From: Microvelia longipes
Taxonomy: Eukaryota > Arthropoda > Insecta > Hemiptera > Veliidae
Length of the DNA: 64,000 bases
NCBI GenBank assembly: GCA_018340805.1
Contig: JACMZG010001863.1
Location: forward strand, 50,485,438 to 50,549,437
Direction: 5' to 3'
Shown here: in pieces, positions 1 to 12,329 of the stretch
How positions within the stretch are numbered: the first letter of the stretch is position 1
Layout of the letters: each line of letters starts with the position of its first letter
Program-made: the position numbers and the translations under genes
Notes under the pieces: generated by a model
What the model was told of the DNA's origin: nothing
The model's database searches: none
Seen by the model: only the letters and a program-made list of their open reading frames with translations

Positions 1-754
1 TATCTTGTAAAGCAATAATACACCGAACATTTATATTAACATATTTATTTGAGTTTAAACAATTAAAGAGTCAAATTTTATTACACAAATTTCTTATTTT
101 ATTGCATTTGATGTTACTGATTATCATACGTAGGTTTCGATGATATAACATCATTGACAAATAGTGTTAAAGCAAAGTGTAATCAGGATATAATGTAGAG
201 ATATAACAACACTGTAAGTTAAGAGTCTATATCGAACTTCGTTGTTTTTTCCCCTGGAACCCACTATATTGATACCTAACACGCTATGGGTATTAATCTT
301 ATCGAAACCTGCTTAATATCTTTGAAATATAAAATGGTTAAACTTTGACATTCTTTATTTATTTAACAGATAAATAATTTAAAATAGTACGTTAGTATTA
401 TTTTATTAGAAACTGAGTTAAATAATGGTAATAAACGGTTATTACCATTTCATTTTTTGTTGGTAAAAGCTCTTAAATTTTTATTTGAATCTAATGCTTA
501 GTATTTTTTATAATAATATAAGTCGGACTAGATTATAAGGAATTTTAAAGTAAATAATTAATTTTTAAAAAAATGTAATTTTATACAAATTGCAAATAAT
601 AATGTAATACTATGAAATATAAAAATACAAATAATAATAGAATAATATAAAAATAATGGAATAAAATTAATATAATATTATAGTAATAATAGTAAATTAA
701 CTAATAAAGAACCAATAAAGTGATCAATACATTCATATAATCAATAATTGTTCT
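1..754. other. AT-rich non-coding DNA, no recognisable feature
   Basis: Low-complexity AT-rich sequence with many short A and T runs and stop codons in every frame. I see no gene, RNA or repeat boundary here. A short string around 704 (AATAAAGAACCAAT) recurs near 2033, so the surrounding 1.3 kb may be one composite repeat. Confidence 0.6.
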
Positions 755-838
755 TTATTGCCTCTGACAGGCATGGGTCCGGGATACGTAAAGGGTTTTA
801 CGTTTTTACATGTTCGCCATATGGCTGAATTGTATTTT
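755..838 (+). repeat. 85-bp dispersed repeat, copy 1
   Basis: Nearly identical to the segment at 1739-1824, with about three substitutions and no indels, about 985 bp apart in the same orientation. It is more GC-rich than its surroundings and begins with TTATTGCCTCTGACAGGCAT. Both copies share one open frame containing GMGPGYVKGF and HVRHMAELYFY. Two of the three differences are synonymous and the third changes Thr to Ser. I do not recognise the peptide. The pair could be the ends of one element or two insertions of a short repeat. Confidence 0.75.
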
Positions 839-1132
839 TATTATTGTATGTAATTTATTGGTTAGATTTAACCTCTTTTGGTTTATGACATCGGCGACAT
901 TTTTTGAGATCAATAGTGTTAAAGGGCGGGGAGATGGTTGAAAACGATATCTTCTACTTCATTCCTGGTTGCCCTACTATTCTTGTCAGACCAAGGAGTA
1001 CATATACTCTTTTGGTCAGACTGTAAAATAAGTGGCCCCAAAGCGGCTCACAAGGTAAGAATTTTCTAATGCCATGTAATAACAAAATAAATAATTCCTA
1101 ACAACAACTAATATGCGAGAGACTTCTTCTGA

Positions 1133-1340
1133 GCAGCCGAGAGGCGTAGCGTAGTGGCCGGGGGGCAAAGCTTAGCGGCCGAGAGGCAAATCGTAGTGGC
1201 CGAGGGGCAAAGCTTAGCGGCCGAGAGGCAAAGCGTAGTGGTCGAGGGGCAAAACTTAGCGGCCGAGAGGCAAAGCGTAGTGGCCGAGGGGCAAAGTTTT
1301 GCGGCCGAGAGACAAAACTTAGTGGCCGAGAGGCAAAGCG
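1133..1340. repeat. GC-rich 21-bp minisatellite
   Basis: About ten tandem copies of a 21-bp unit of the form GCGGCCGAGAGGCAAAGCTTA alternate with a GTGGCCGAGGGGCAAAGC variant, so the true period may be 42 bp. The unit length is divisible by three, which explains why both strands are open here (AAERQ- and EGQSL-type repeats on the plus strand, LSAAKLCPS-type repeats on the minus strand). That openness is a by-product of the repeat and not evidence of a protein. GC is far above background. Confidence 0.9.
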
Positions 1341-1738
1341 TTCTCATGACGTTAGCATGTTGCATTTGCAATGTATATAAGTGTTTCTCATTTAAGGAAG
1401 AGAGTTTCATTCTGGGTCCTTCTAAAAAGAACTGAATATTAATGATTTTTATTCATTTCTAGAATCGATACTTGAAACTAACCACTATTGTAGGAAACGA
1501 TTATTTCCAGTTTAAAAACATCTGTTAGCCCAGAAAGATTGTTTACATTTTTACTTTGATGTGATTTATGTTATATTTTAAAAAAATCCAGCAGGAAGCA
1601 ATTAGAAAGATGCCTTATAAAGAGGCTGTCTAAAGCTAATTACTTTTCTACTTAATTTCTTCGTAAATTATAGCTATTTAAAGAAGAAAGAAGGTATAAT
1701 GCTAGCTTCTGTTGATACGGTGGTTTTTTATATGTTTA

Positions 1739-1824
1739 CTTATTGCCTCTGACAGGCATGGGTCCGGGATACGTAAAGGGGTTTTCGTTTTTACATGTTC
1801 GCCATATGGCTGAATTGTATTTCT
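1739..1824 (+). repeat. 85-bp dispersed repeat, copy 2
   Basis: Second copy of the repeat at 755-838. Flanking bases differ immediately upstream (TATGTTTACTTATTGCC against AATTGTTCTTTATTGCC) and downstream (after GAATTGTATTT), so the boundaries are fairly sharp. A 73-codon open frame runs through it to 1964 but leaves the conserved segment after about 28 codons and becomes ordinary AT-rich sequence. Confidence 0.75.
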
Positions 1825-1829
1825 ATATA

Positions 1830-3640
1830 AGAAACGTGATTATACTAAAAACATTTATCATATGCCACTTCCAACCAGGCACACGTACTTATATTGTAAT
1901 GCTTTGTCAAGATAGAAATTTCAAGTTACAATGCTTCGAACTTAAAAACCAAATATTATGTTAATCGTAAATTGAACTTAAATTAATTATTTATAATTTG
2001 TTTTTTTCTTTATTTATATTTTTCACGATATAAATAAAGAACCAATTATTCACGATAAATAATTGGTAGTTAACGCGTCTGGTTAGTTTATTACGGTGGA
2101 AACATTCCATCAAACAGATAGCTTGAGCACGGAATCAAACACAGGATTCTAAACAAACCCTATATCACCTGCTAACACTGACTTTGATAGCTAATGCCAT
2201 ATATGAAGAAATGAGTTTTCTAAATGACCTATACCGAACGATTTTATTCCGACAAAAACATTTCGAAGAAGAAAACCTTTCAAACATGCAAACGATTAAT
2301 GATTTGTCAATGATCAATTGGAAACAACTTCTCATAGGTCCTGACACACACATAGGTCCCGTACATACATCTTTTCCACATCTAGAGACGTGTACCGTGT
2401 TGTTGTCTTTTATTCATATTGATCTTGTCATTTAAATGACATATGATCTGTTAGTTGTTTTGATCGCTGTGAATATCAAGATCGGTATTTCCCTTCATAC
2501 TATTAATTCATATTGTTTAAGAATTTATTGTATCTTCTGCAGGAATAGTAATGAAATAATAATTTGTCATTTTATGACTCAAACTTTTTTTATGTCATAA
2601 TATTTTTACTATCATGATCATTAAAAAAAGAATTTTATGATGGCACGAAGCCATCAAATAACCTATATTTCTGATGCATTAGTTTTTATGCCTATTTTAC
2701 TAACCAGGCTAATAGAATCCCATAATTATCCACTCACAAACTAAATTTTGCGTTAAGAATTAATATTAACCGTTTTTACAATAATGTGAAATTATTGTAA
2801 ATTATTACGTTTTAGTATTAATTTTAAAGTTAATACTAATTTTAGATATTAATTATTCATTTAGACTGATGACATCGATAGGTTTAAATCGTGAGTATAC
2901 AGGGTTCGTTTTCCAAATATCAAAAATATAAATTTTTAGAAGCTAAAATTATAATATGTGCTTGAATAACATAGGTACCAAGATGAGATAAATAAGTTTG
3001 ATTCACGCTAAGTTCGATTTATAGAAATATAAAATAATTGTTCAAATCAATAAATAAACATGTGATATGTAAAAATATTATATCATGTATGATAAATATA
3101 AACATATAAAAACGTAGGAGGAATATCATTTAAATTTATCCTTCCATGTATTTTATGCCGTTTACCTTCTTTGTTTAAATGTTTGTATTCAATTTTTTTT
3201 ATTTTCTCAATTATTATTTTATTTTATGTTAACCAGTTTTTCATTTTCGCTCTGACGATGGTCTCTAGTTAGGTTAAAACGTGTTTGCCTATATATTATT
3301 AATTATTGGAGAGACTTCTTCTCTTACCATATTTAAATTTTTAATTTAAATAATTTTCTTAAAATTTTAATAATTTAAAATTTTTATAATCTTAATCATA
3401 AGCTAATCTTATTAGCTTAAATCAATAATCTGTATCTTTGCGTATTTATTTATATTTTTTTTAATTTCTCTTTATTTAATAAATTCCAATTTTTAAATCT
3501 ACTAATAAATCTAGAGAATATCCCTCACTAGAGGCATGACCTGTGCTGTGGGGATTTTGAATTTACATTTTCTCGAAGGTTTTATGTGCTTGAATTTTGC
3601 TGATATTCATAAGCTGAAATTTGGTAAAAAGTTTACCTTT
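1830..3640. other. AT-rich non-coding DNA
   Basis: No supported gene. The overlapping open frames near 2165-2435 lie on opposite strands and have no recognisable composition or motif. A piece near 3307 (GGAGAGACTTCTTCTCTT) resembles the inverted-repeat arms of the foldback at 45604-45847 and may be a relic of that family. Confidence 0.55.
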
Positions 3641-3890
3641 TCGTAATAAACCAGTACACCGAGTTTAGTTTCAATAAGACAAGTGTATCTATGATTTTTG
3701 TTAGATCATAAACATTAAGCAGCATCGAGCGTGGTCAGTGCCTGCCTGGATGGGTAACTGCAGGGGATAAAACTGATGTATTTGCTATCTGAGCACAAGC
3801 GAAGCGAGTCCGATGATGTGCTGCAGTAAAAATTTAACGAATGGTACACGAGAAAGCATCCAATCATCCGAGGTACCCCGTACCCGATTT
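3640..3890 (+). repeat. 5S-derived dispersed repeat, copy A
   Basis: Copy of a family also seen at 19261, 41930-42592, 44281, 46064, 46590, 50966 and 57860-58985. The part at 3714-3770 aligns with the second half of animal 5S rRNA: TTAAGCAGCATCGAGC corresponds to the A-box region, and GGTCAGTGCC followed by TGGATGGGTAACTGCAGGGG corresponds to the C-box region. After it comes a tail containing GAGCACAAGCGAAGCGAGTC, and the element ends at AGGTACCCCGTACCCGATTT. Known 5S-derived SINEs (SINE3 class) carry the 5S promoter at the 5' end. Here the 5S-like part lies inside the element, so this is not a typical SINE3. Confidence 0.7.
3714..3770 (+). pseudogene. partial 5S rRNA-like segment
   Basis: About 57 bases matching the internal control region of 5S rRNA, with a short insertion (CCTGCC) before GGATGGG. 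The 5' half of 5S is not recognisable. In the other copies (42434, 58443 and, inverted, 44462) the same segment is kept, so it came with the repeat and is not an independent 5S pseudogene. Transcription by RNA polymerase III is possible but not shown. Confidence 0.55.
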
Positions 3891-6534
3891 GTTTCGTTTA
3901 ATTTGATGAGTCTAGAACTAAGAGGATGATTTTAGTCAATAAGTATTACCAGAGCAAAGAAGCCAATTCTCTTCATACTTATTTGTTCCTTCTAATGCGT
4001 GATTTTTTTAAACGCTTGGATGAATATTATTAACTGATCCATACAAGATTATAATTAGACTAACCTTCTCAAATTACAATATATCGATTTCAAACATTTT
4101 TAAATTAACTTAATGCTCTGTATTTAAAAGTGGTTGAAGTTTGTGGTTAAACAATAATATTTTAAGTTAAGCATTATCTAACCTTACGCGAAGCATGTTC
4201 TTATCTTAACCATCAAATTGTGTTATCTTTGTTTATATCATTTGGTCGAACTCATTTTTTATTCCTATTCAAGTATGTAAAGTGTCTTTTGTTACTGTCA
4301 AGTTACTCAGTCAAGTATACAATTCTTTACCTTTAAGATTCATGAAAACATTATTTGGCATTTTAAACATAAATGTTTTTAATAAGGTTCACGCATAGTA
4401 TTTCATTTTTGATTAAAATTATGAATAATTTAAAAATATATTATTTACTTTTTAATTAACTTTTAAAGTGAATTAAATTGTACAGTAATTAAAATTATAA
4501 AGACTAAAATTTACTTTTAGCTTGTCAGGTTAACGTTTCAGCGTTCCCTTCCATTTTCGGGTACCGCAACTTCATCGTGTTTATATTTGTTACTATTACA
4601 AGATTAATACTAATAATTAATTGAGATTTTAGCGTCAACTAATGATTACTTTAGGCAGATATGATATCTAAGTAAAATCTAACGAATACATGTTTTCGCT
4701 TGATGGACTCTCAAGGGCTGAAAGGCCCTAAAATGGACATTTGTTTATTTATTAGTTAATATTAGGGTTAATATTAATGATGTCTTATAATAACATATTT
4801 TAAAGATCAGATTCATGGTATCAGAAAACGTTATCTGAAAAGATGTGGACACACCTTTACATTTCTCCAGTAAATGTTACTGGACAAATCTTCTCGTTCG
4901 GTCAATTGAAAGTTAAAACAAAAATCAATTTACATCAGAAACATCAATTCAATTATTTCTATATTTGCATTTATTTTCTACAAAACTTTATGTTTTCTTC
5001 AACAATTTATTTAGTCTTTTTTGCAATATTTTCCCCCAATTTCGAAATTTTAGTTGTTGTAACAATTTTTTCCCAGTCCCATTCTATTTAATGAAACGGA
5101 CTTTTCGGCTTTTGCTTTAATAAGCTTTTTATTTTTTTAAATATTTTTTTATCTTCTCTGCAGCTAACTTACATGACAGTTTAAAGTATCATTTGCTAAA
5201 GTCAAAGTGTTCATTCAAAGTAAGTTTAAAGCATCACTGTTACACGATTTTCACCTTGCTCCATTTATAGAGGCAAACATGCCTTAGAGGGATAAAGTCT
5301 TTGACAGGTACATGCAACTTCTCTTTAGCACTTGAGTCCCTTTAGCTAAACTTAGATGAGTTTGTTATTCTGTGTTGCCTGGAAACTGTCCCAGTGACAA
5401 ATCTATTCACTAGGTCAAAGCTTCTCTTGTTGTCAATGTATATGAAGTTATCTTCCAATGAAATAACTTGAAAACGTTAAAATTTAATGAAGAGATAATG
5501 GAGCTTTGCAGTGCAATGTGATTGTTGCTTTCTGTTTAAATACACTTCTCTTTACGAAATTAGAAATTTTCAATTTTTAGTGAGAATTAATGCTTTTTAT
5601 GTAAGTTTATCCTGACACGAGAAATTTTGAAGATATGTGTTATAAATATATACAATAATAACATAATTAAAATGGGGATTCAAGTCTTCAGTTTACTCTT
5701 CAAGTTTATGCTAATTAAACAGTGCATTACTAATATTTATGTTTATAACATATTTATTATAATTATGTTGAATTTATTTTATTTATAATTAATTTTTGGG
5801 TCTCAAGATAATCATTATTGCATTAAAGGAAAAAAATCATTAGGCATTATATCTATTTAGATTACGTCAAGAAGAATTAGGTGTATCAGGGATATTATGT
5901 TTTTTAATTTAATTGAATTAAAAATATGGGTGAGATCAAAGACATTTTACTTTCTATAATAGGGGCTAATTTTATATAACTACAAATTCAGTAAAAAAAG
6001 TAGAGATAAGTTTTTGTTGTTCTTACATTTTCTAAAGGTTGTGATTATTTTTGAATGGATTTCCAGATAGTGTAATCCCTTGGTTTAATAAGGGGGATAT
6101 AAAAAGGAACGACAATAACCAAAAGATATAAGAATGCAGTGAATAGCTCTAGAGTCCTAATTATCCATGACATTTTCAACTTAGGGTATACCCTTCTCTT
6201 ATACCGGAAAGGTCGCTTTACTTTAGACTAATTAATACCTTGCTGTCGTCGCATTTTAGCGAATATTCCCTCTTGTGGACTTAGTCTACGTCGTAAATAA
6301 GCTCGCTTAGATAAGAGCGAGGGATGTTTTTAAATTAACCCAAACAAGAGCTTGTAAAGGCGCCAGTCTTAAGGCATCAATGGTTTGTACTTTTTTACCA
6401 ATCCTCTTTGTTTAAGGTCAGACCGAAACATTTTATTTTTAGATAAACATTTATTTTTATTTTTAAATGAGATTAAGTACAAGTTTCGTAGTTATTCATA
6501 CTAAGAAGCAAAGAAAAGAGTCTTAACAAAATAA
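3891..6534. other. AT-rich non-coding DNA
   Basis: I see no gene or clear repeat boundary. The 82-codon frame at 4843-5091 encodes a hydrophobic Phe/Ile/Tyr-rich string typical of translated AT-rich DNA, and has no neighbours or splice-site pattern to support it. Confidence 0.55.
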
Positions 6535-6540
6535 TTTATT

Positions 6541-6583
6541 ATTGGCAAGCTCTTCCAACCTTAAATGAGGCCATCATCAATGC
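6541..6583 (-). ncRNA. decayed hammerhead-like hairpin motif
   Basis: On the minus strand this reads GGCA, TTGATGA, T, GGCCT, loop, AGGTT, GGAA, AGAGCT, TGCC. It is a diverged relative of the motif at 45659-45702. The outer pairing GGCA/TGCC is kept, and one pair that is A-T there is G-C here, a compensatory change. C3 of the hammerhead core is T and GAAA is GGAA, so it should be inactive. No matching second arm was found nearby. Confidence 0.4.
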
Positions 6584-6589
6584 CTTATA

Positions 6590-9500
6590 GATGAAGATGA
6601 AAATTAGAAAGATATAAAACTATTTTGTTTTTCGAGATGGTAACAGCTCGGTGAGTTAAGTAAGACGATCTTTAAATTTTTTTTTTCTCTCTTGTTAATT
6701 TTAATTTAATATTTAATGTAATTTTTAATGACAAATAGTTAATTTATTTATAAATAGTTAATAAAATTTTATTGCGTCCTTTACACCTGTGGCTTCATAA
6801 ATATTTTTATTACCTTAGTATTTTTTAGTATATTTTTATTCTCTTGTTTATTTTTCGTGTTAATTTAGCTCATATGAGTAATAACTTTATTCCTGTATGA
6901 ATGTTTTATAAGCATAATGTCGTTTGAATAATTATAAAATAATATGTTTTATCCGCTTAATTTGTCTGTTTAAATATAACATATTACTTAATAAAATTTA
7001 TTACAGGAGATAATGTTTAAATCTTTATTATTGTCTCTAAGGGTTATCTAATCTTTTAAAGTGATTTAAACTCAGTGTTATAATATCGTTGTCAGAACAA
7101 GGCTCTAGTCTAGGAACAAGGCTGTGAGTTTGCCCTTTCCGTTCCTAGTCGTTTTAGTGACACTAATTGTCTCTAGATAGCACTAGCTTGGAGGCATTGT
7201 CTTAAGCATTGTCCTTCCTTCCCTTTACCCTAATCCTTACTATCTCTCTTACTCTTATTATTATAGAAAACAAAGTTCTTTATCGGTTTTAGGTAAGTCA
7301 GTGAAGAAAAGGTTTCTTTTGTTACGACTCGGTATAATCTTGCAGACTTGACTCTGTAAGTTTACACTACAATATAGGGAATTTTCAACTTCTTCATCCA
7401 GATTATTTTCTTTCACTTTTTGTCGTTTTATTAAAACCCTTTAAAACTATTTTTTACTTTTGAAAACTTTATCCTAACTCAGAGAATACCTACTTGGTTC
7501 CAAACTCTTTTAAAGTCTCATTCGTTGTTCTTTTTTACAAAAAGTTGTTTTACTTCTACTATCTTGCTAATATAATAACTATTTTAATCTAAGCCCTTTT
7601 TCTTTTATACTTCAAATAATAAATATGTAAAACCTTAAAGAAAAATTCTTTGAAATTTATTTTCAAAAGAAGGTTTAATTACATTTTTCTTTTATAACCT
7701 TTTTAACGTCATTACTGTCTATTTTTTTAAAAAAAATCCTTTATTCTTCTTGTTAAAAGTAAAGAAATAAGATATTTATTTTAATGTAAAAACTACTTGA
7801 ATTACTTGACTTAATTATTACTTTACTGGTATATTTTAATTACAATAATTAGCACGAAATCGATTTTTTTTATTTAACTCATTATTTAAAATTTGACTTT
7901 TCCTAAAAACTTAGTTTTTCCAATTTTGGTTTGAGATCTTCTTTTTTCTTCATCTACAAATTAAATTTATTAAAATAAGAGGTTATGATAAGATATTCCA
8001 ATCGACAAATATTTCTTGTAGGTCAGGAAATTAACTTCTAACCTAGTGTAAAGATTTTCTTTAGTCTTACATCCTAAATTAAGCTCAGGCATAAAAGGCT
8101 AGTTGTTTTCATTTTTCTGGTCAAATTAATTGTCATTTAAAAGAAATTACAAACAGAGTTATCTACTCAATATAAAACTAAATTAAAAATAATTGCTAAA
8201 CACCTAGCACCTGGAACAGAGATTACAAATAAAACCCTAAAAGCAAAATTGCTAGCTACCTTTGCGGCATACTACATGCGCTGCTACACCTAAATATCTT
8301 GAAGAATGGCAATAGAAGTGTTTCCCACATTTTTACAATTCTTTGTTTCATCATTTGGAAACTGGCACATACCAGAACAGCACATTTTACAGTAATTTCT
8401 TTATTTAAGTTAACCTTAAGTTTATTTTCCATTAATAAAATGAGCCATAAAAAATGTTTAATCAAACATTCACAAAATATAAATTTCGTGAAAAAATGTA
8501 TGTATAAAATAAATGTGAATCAACATTTTGTTTTTATTCACAATAAAAGAAATTTAAAATAAAATATTTACAGGAAAATATCTTATAAATTTTTAAGAGA
8601 CATTATGATTAAAAATATATGAATAATCAATGATATGAACATATATATTATTGAAAGCCATTCTACATAAAAAGGGGCAACTGGATAAGCTTTATTTTCT
8701 AGTAAAAATAATTTTACTTTTAATAAGTATTCCTAAATTATTTACTTATATTGTTTTATTTGCCTCCATTTTTATACACCTCACTGTATAATAGAGCATT
8801 GTGACAATATATAGTTAATAAAGATAAATTTAAAGTAAATTAAGTAAGAGATATTAGTAACTTCTAATTATCTAATGTTTCATTAGTAGCCTTTATTACT
8901 GTATAAATTATTTGCATGCTGTCGGATATTACAACATGTATGTTTATGTTTATTGGTATTGTTGTTTTATTATGTTATATATGAAGTAATAATTTTGGGC
9001 TTTTAATATTTTAGGAGCTATTAGAATTTTTTTATTTATTTTTATTCTATTTTTTTTTTTTTTTCTTACAGCTGTAAAAACTAACGACGCTATAAAAGAT
9101 AAAAGTTGGGATGTTTTTTTATATTGTAGTAGTTGGAGTATTGCACTACTAGGCTATTCCTATACGTGTATCTTTTATTTAGGTCTCAATGTTCTTTTTT
9201 CTGTAAGAATCCATATTAACTATTTTTATAGGTAGTATTAACTGGCAGAAAATGCCAGGTACTTTCTTTCTTGGTGATTTACAAATTGGATGATACTTTT
9301 TCGTAACTTAGGATAAGAGGTGTTATTTCAATGAAATTCATCGGTTAATATTGCATATTATTGGGTTGTTGTATGTCGGCCCTCATTCCGTCTCCCAAAG
9401 GACTTCTAAGAGTTCCGAAAAGGCAATACTCGAGAGTCCTCGAAAAAAAGGACCTCGTGTTTTTCTATAGGTTTCCTTTCCCGTCCATTTTCTCGGATCT

Positions 9501-10660
9501 CGTTTCCCAATTGAATATTTAAACCCGTGAGTCCTGGACGGCTATTTAACTCAGGCTTTCTCTCCCTTTGCAGAAAAGACTGTGAGCTTGGTGGTAGAAC
9601 CAACGTCACATGAAATGAAAAATTCATAAAATGTTTTATGTATTCACCCTTTTTACTCCCCCCCCCCTCTGCTCTCAGTTTATAGCGACACTAGTCTTTT
9701 TTGTTGTATGTACTTGTGATAAGATTCCTTATCATCAGTAAAAGGTTCCAAAATTAGCTTAGTTTCTAGAAGCTTCCAAACCTGATGAGTTTCTCCAACT
9801 TTTTCTTAATGCATCATCTTATTATTAAGAAGTATTCTAATTATGTTTCCTATCTGTTACTTAAGTATTAGATTTAGTTGTTGGAGCGCAGCAATGATAG
9901 AATATAAGTAAATAATAACTGAATTTTTACTTTTTAATATATCATTTGGTACTGCCGAGTTTTGCAAAACATGAATAGTTGACAAAGTACAATTGTGCGA
10001 GAGACACCTAGGAAATGCAACAAGTTCAGGCTCTGTCGGCTTCCTGATGAGTGAGACGTAACGAAACAGAATGGGACATGACATTATGTTGATGTTGCAT
10101 CAACATAATGATGTTTCATCATTCCATCAACGATGAAGAATGATGGAACAGTTCCCAGATGTAGCATTGTATTTTGCTTATTTCTCGGACAATTATATTG
10201 TGATTTACTCTTTAACTTTGGGACGCAATGAATAGAGCTGACATTGGTGAATGATTACAATACAGTATACATTGCAGATTTGAAGATGAAGGCTACTTAT
10301 CACGCCGGTAACTTTAATATCTTATGTAACTAAAAAAAATATTTAACTATTGTAAAAATTTACTCACTTATCTACTTACTAAATGCTCTCCAGAAAACCT
10401 TTGATCGCAGTGCAGTGGGTCTCTCCTCGACCCCTCTCAAACCGATCTATTAAGCTAGGACAAATCCAAAAATTTACACTAAATAAAAATGTCTTTACGC
10501 TATTAAAATGTGTCTTGTTATAAAATGTTAAAATACTTTCATATAAAATAATACTTAATACCTTTTAACCTTTGTTATAGGCTTATAAAGTTTATTTCTG
10601 TTAATATTTTCTTACTTTTTTTATTTATTGTTATTGTAGCTTTTTAGTAGTTTTATATCT
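6590..10660. other. AT-rich non-coding DNA with one GC-richer patch
   Basis: No supported gene. GC rises at about 9370-9620, where TTTCTCTCCCTTTGCAG at 9567-9583 looks like a 3' splice site followed by an 18-codon frame to TAA; this is too little to call an exon. A C-run with pyrimidines lies at 9655-9668. At 10084-10108 there is a perfect short palindrome, TTATGTTGATG / CATCAACATAA. Confidence 0.5.
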
Positions 10661-10663
10661 TTC

Positions 10664-10690
10664 CTGAAGATGATCCAAATGGATTGAAAT
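10664..10690 (+). ncRNA. hammerhead-like hairpin motif
   Basis: CTGAAGA, T, GATCC, AAAT, GGATT, GAAAT: the same architecture as the motifs at 17779-17815 and 45659-45702. Stem II has four Watson-Crick pairs plus a G-T pair. The segment after GAAA (ATATAT) is self-complementary, but stem I pairing is poor. It ends exactly at the left target duplication of the foldback at 10688-10913, so that foldback may have inserted into an older element carrying this motif. Confidence 0.35.
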
Positions 10691-10913
10691 ATATTGTTCG
10701 ACAAAAAACTTTATAGGGACCTCTATTTTAAATATTCAAGCTTTTGAGGAAGAATAGGTCCTAATTAATAAAAAAACTAATTTTGCCGAGCTTTCGATGT
10801 AAAGATAATATAAAGATAAAATTATATCGAAAGATCGGCTTTTTTTTAATAAAAAATTAGTATTTTTTATTAATTAGGACCTATTCCTCCTCAAAAGCTT
10901 GAATATATTGTTC
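10688..10913. mobile_element. foldback element with 12-bp target duplication
   Basis: Arms at about 10731-10797 and 10832-10907 are inverted copies (AATATTCAAGCTTTTGAGGA on the left; its complement on the right, with few mismatches), including TAGGTCCTAATTAAT. The 12-mer AATATATTGTTC occurs at 10688-10699 and 10902-10913, immediately outside the element, and is best read as a target-site duplication. A non-palindromic tail of about 30 bp (ACAAAAAACTTTATAGGGAC) lies inside the left duplication. There is no coding capacity. Three further foldbacks in the window carry 10-13 bp duplications that, like this one, lie outside the arms, and a fourth at 24445 has a similar 11-bp repeat. Confidence 0.75.
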
Positions 10914-11798
10914 CTGTTTTAAAAAACATTGTAGAATTTAAATCATTCTTTTGCTGATAGTACTCAATACTAAACACTCATGCAAAAATAATGCATCTTT
11001 TTGCCAATATAATTAAGTATTAAATGATTATATTAATTATAGACTAGATTTTCTTCTTAACACTCTATTCTAAGAAAATATGTTTTTATTTTAACTTTTT
11101 TTTCTTCTAAATGTAAGAAATCTAAAGGGCATTTAAAGACCTTTTAAACATGTAATATTACATAGAAAATATTGCGTGAGTTGTTAATAAAAAATGAACA
11201 TAAAGAGAAAGTGTATGGAAATAAGGAAAAACTGTTTATATTCTCGTTATTTATTGTTTTAATAACAGTAATATAGTAAAAGTTTCTTTCTTTATTGTGT
11301 TCAGAAGTTACCGTACTTTATTTATCGTTTAATATTAAATATGAGGTCAGTAAAACACTTGCTTTTTATGGCATCTGATATGATTAAAATTTTTAATTTT
11401 ATAATCTTTTTAGTGCTAAGTTTTAAGAACTAGTACGTCAGGCTACAATAGACTCTCTAAAGTGGAGTATTCGCCACCTATTTTATAAAGATTTTGGTCT
11501 GAATAATGTCAAGTTTTATTGTCACACTTAGGCCTAGTTTTAAGTCATTTTTAAGACCAATAGGTTTAGTTTACGTCAAATTGTAATGAGCGGTTTGGTC
11601 TAATTTAAGTAAACTTTATATTAACACCAGAGCCTCCTTTTACATAAGTACAAGTCTTGTATACTACAAGTAAAAAGATACTAGTTTACTAATAATCGTA
11701 AGAAATTTGTTTCACTAATGTACAAATTTAGACCGGTAATTACAAGCGGTTGTTATACAATTTATTAAAAAAACACTAGTAGGTTACAAGTTTTATTT

Positions 11799-11979
11799 GG
11801 CGTTTCACAAATATTATTACAATTCATTGTAACCTACAAGAGTTTTTGTAAACAATATGTCTAAATACAAATCTTACAAACTATTGTTCAGAACAACTTG
11901 TAATTATAAGTGTTAAAATTAGGCGTTTCACGAATTACAATTTATTGTAACCTACAAGAGTTTTTGTAAACTATATGTC
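11799..11979 (+). repeat. diverged direct repeat, period about 120 bp
   Basis: GGCGTTTCAC, then TTGTAACCTACAAGAGTTTT and GTAAAC-ATATGTC, appear at 11799-11860 and again at 11922-11979. The copies differ by small indels. CTACAAG-like strings also recur upstream to about 11650, suggesting an older tandem array. Non-coding. Confidence 0.65.
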
Positions 11980-12007
11980 ATAATGTCATAATGTTATATA
12001 GTTTTTG

Positions 12008-12325
12008 TTATAGAGATATCATTACTAGAGGGGCTCTGTAGGTTAATTTGTGAAACATCGAAAAAGTAACTTGACCATCTTCGTTTGTAAATATAATCAT
12101 ATAACCAGTACCAAATTACAATAACTTATATAGAAGAACGTTAAAAACACAAACAATGTGCGAGAAGCCGAAATCAATTGATTTATTTTAACCTTAACTT
12201 ACTTGTTAAATGAGGTTTTAATAAGGTTACACAGAGCCCCTGAGAGCCCCAAAAAGGTGTTTTATAATGTAGGCCTCTCAATGTATTGAGATAGGCAATG
12301 CTCCCTCTAGTTTTTGTAATATTAT
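12008..12325 (-). mobile_element. MITE of the 'catagagatat' family, copy 1
   Basis: About 320 bp, inverted relative to the copy at 60591-60915 and similarly oriented to 29319-29600. It starts TATAGAGATATCATTACTAG and holds GTGAAACATCGAAAAAG. Near the other end are GAGCCCCAAAAAGGTG and CTCAATGTATTGAGATAGGC. The terminal inverted repeat on the right is decayed. No coding capacity, so it must have been moved by an enzyme encoded elsewhere. Confidence 0.7.
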
Positions 12326-12329
12326 ATGT

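Noticed and set aside
1108..1435. Long open frames on both strands over the GC-rich minisatellite
   Set aside because: The 21-bp repeat unit is a multiple of three, so both strands stay open automatically; no start context or domain.
9567..9627. Splice-acceptor-like tract and short terminal exon
   Set aside because: Only 18 codons follow before a stop, and no partner exon or coding bias was found.
10034..10070. Canonical-looking hammerhead core CTGATGAGTGAG...GTAACGAAAC
   Set aside because: Stem II pairs only at the first two positions, stem III and a cleavage triplet cannot be formed from the following bases, and no second copy exists.
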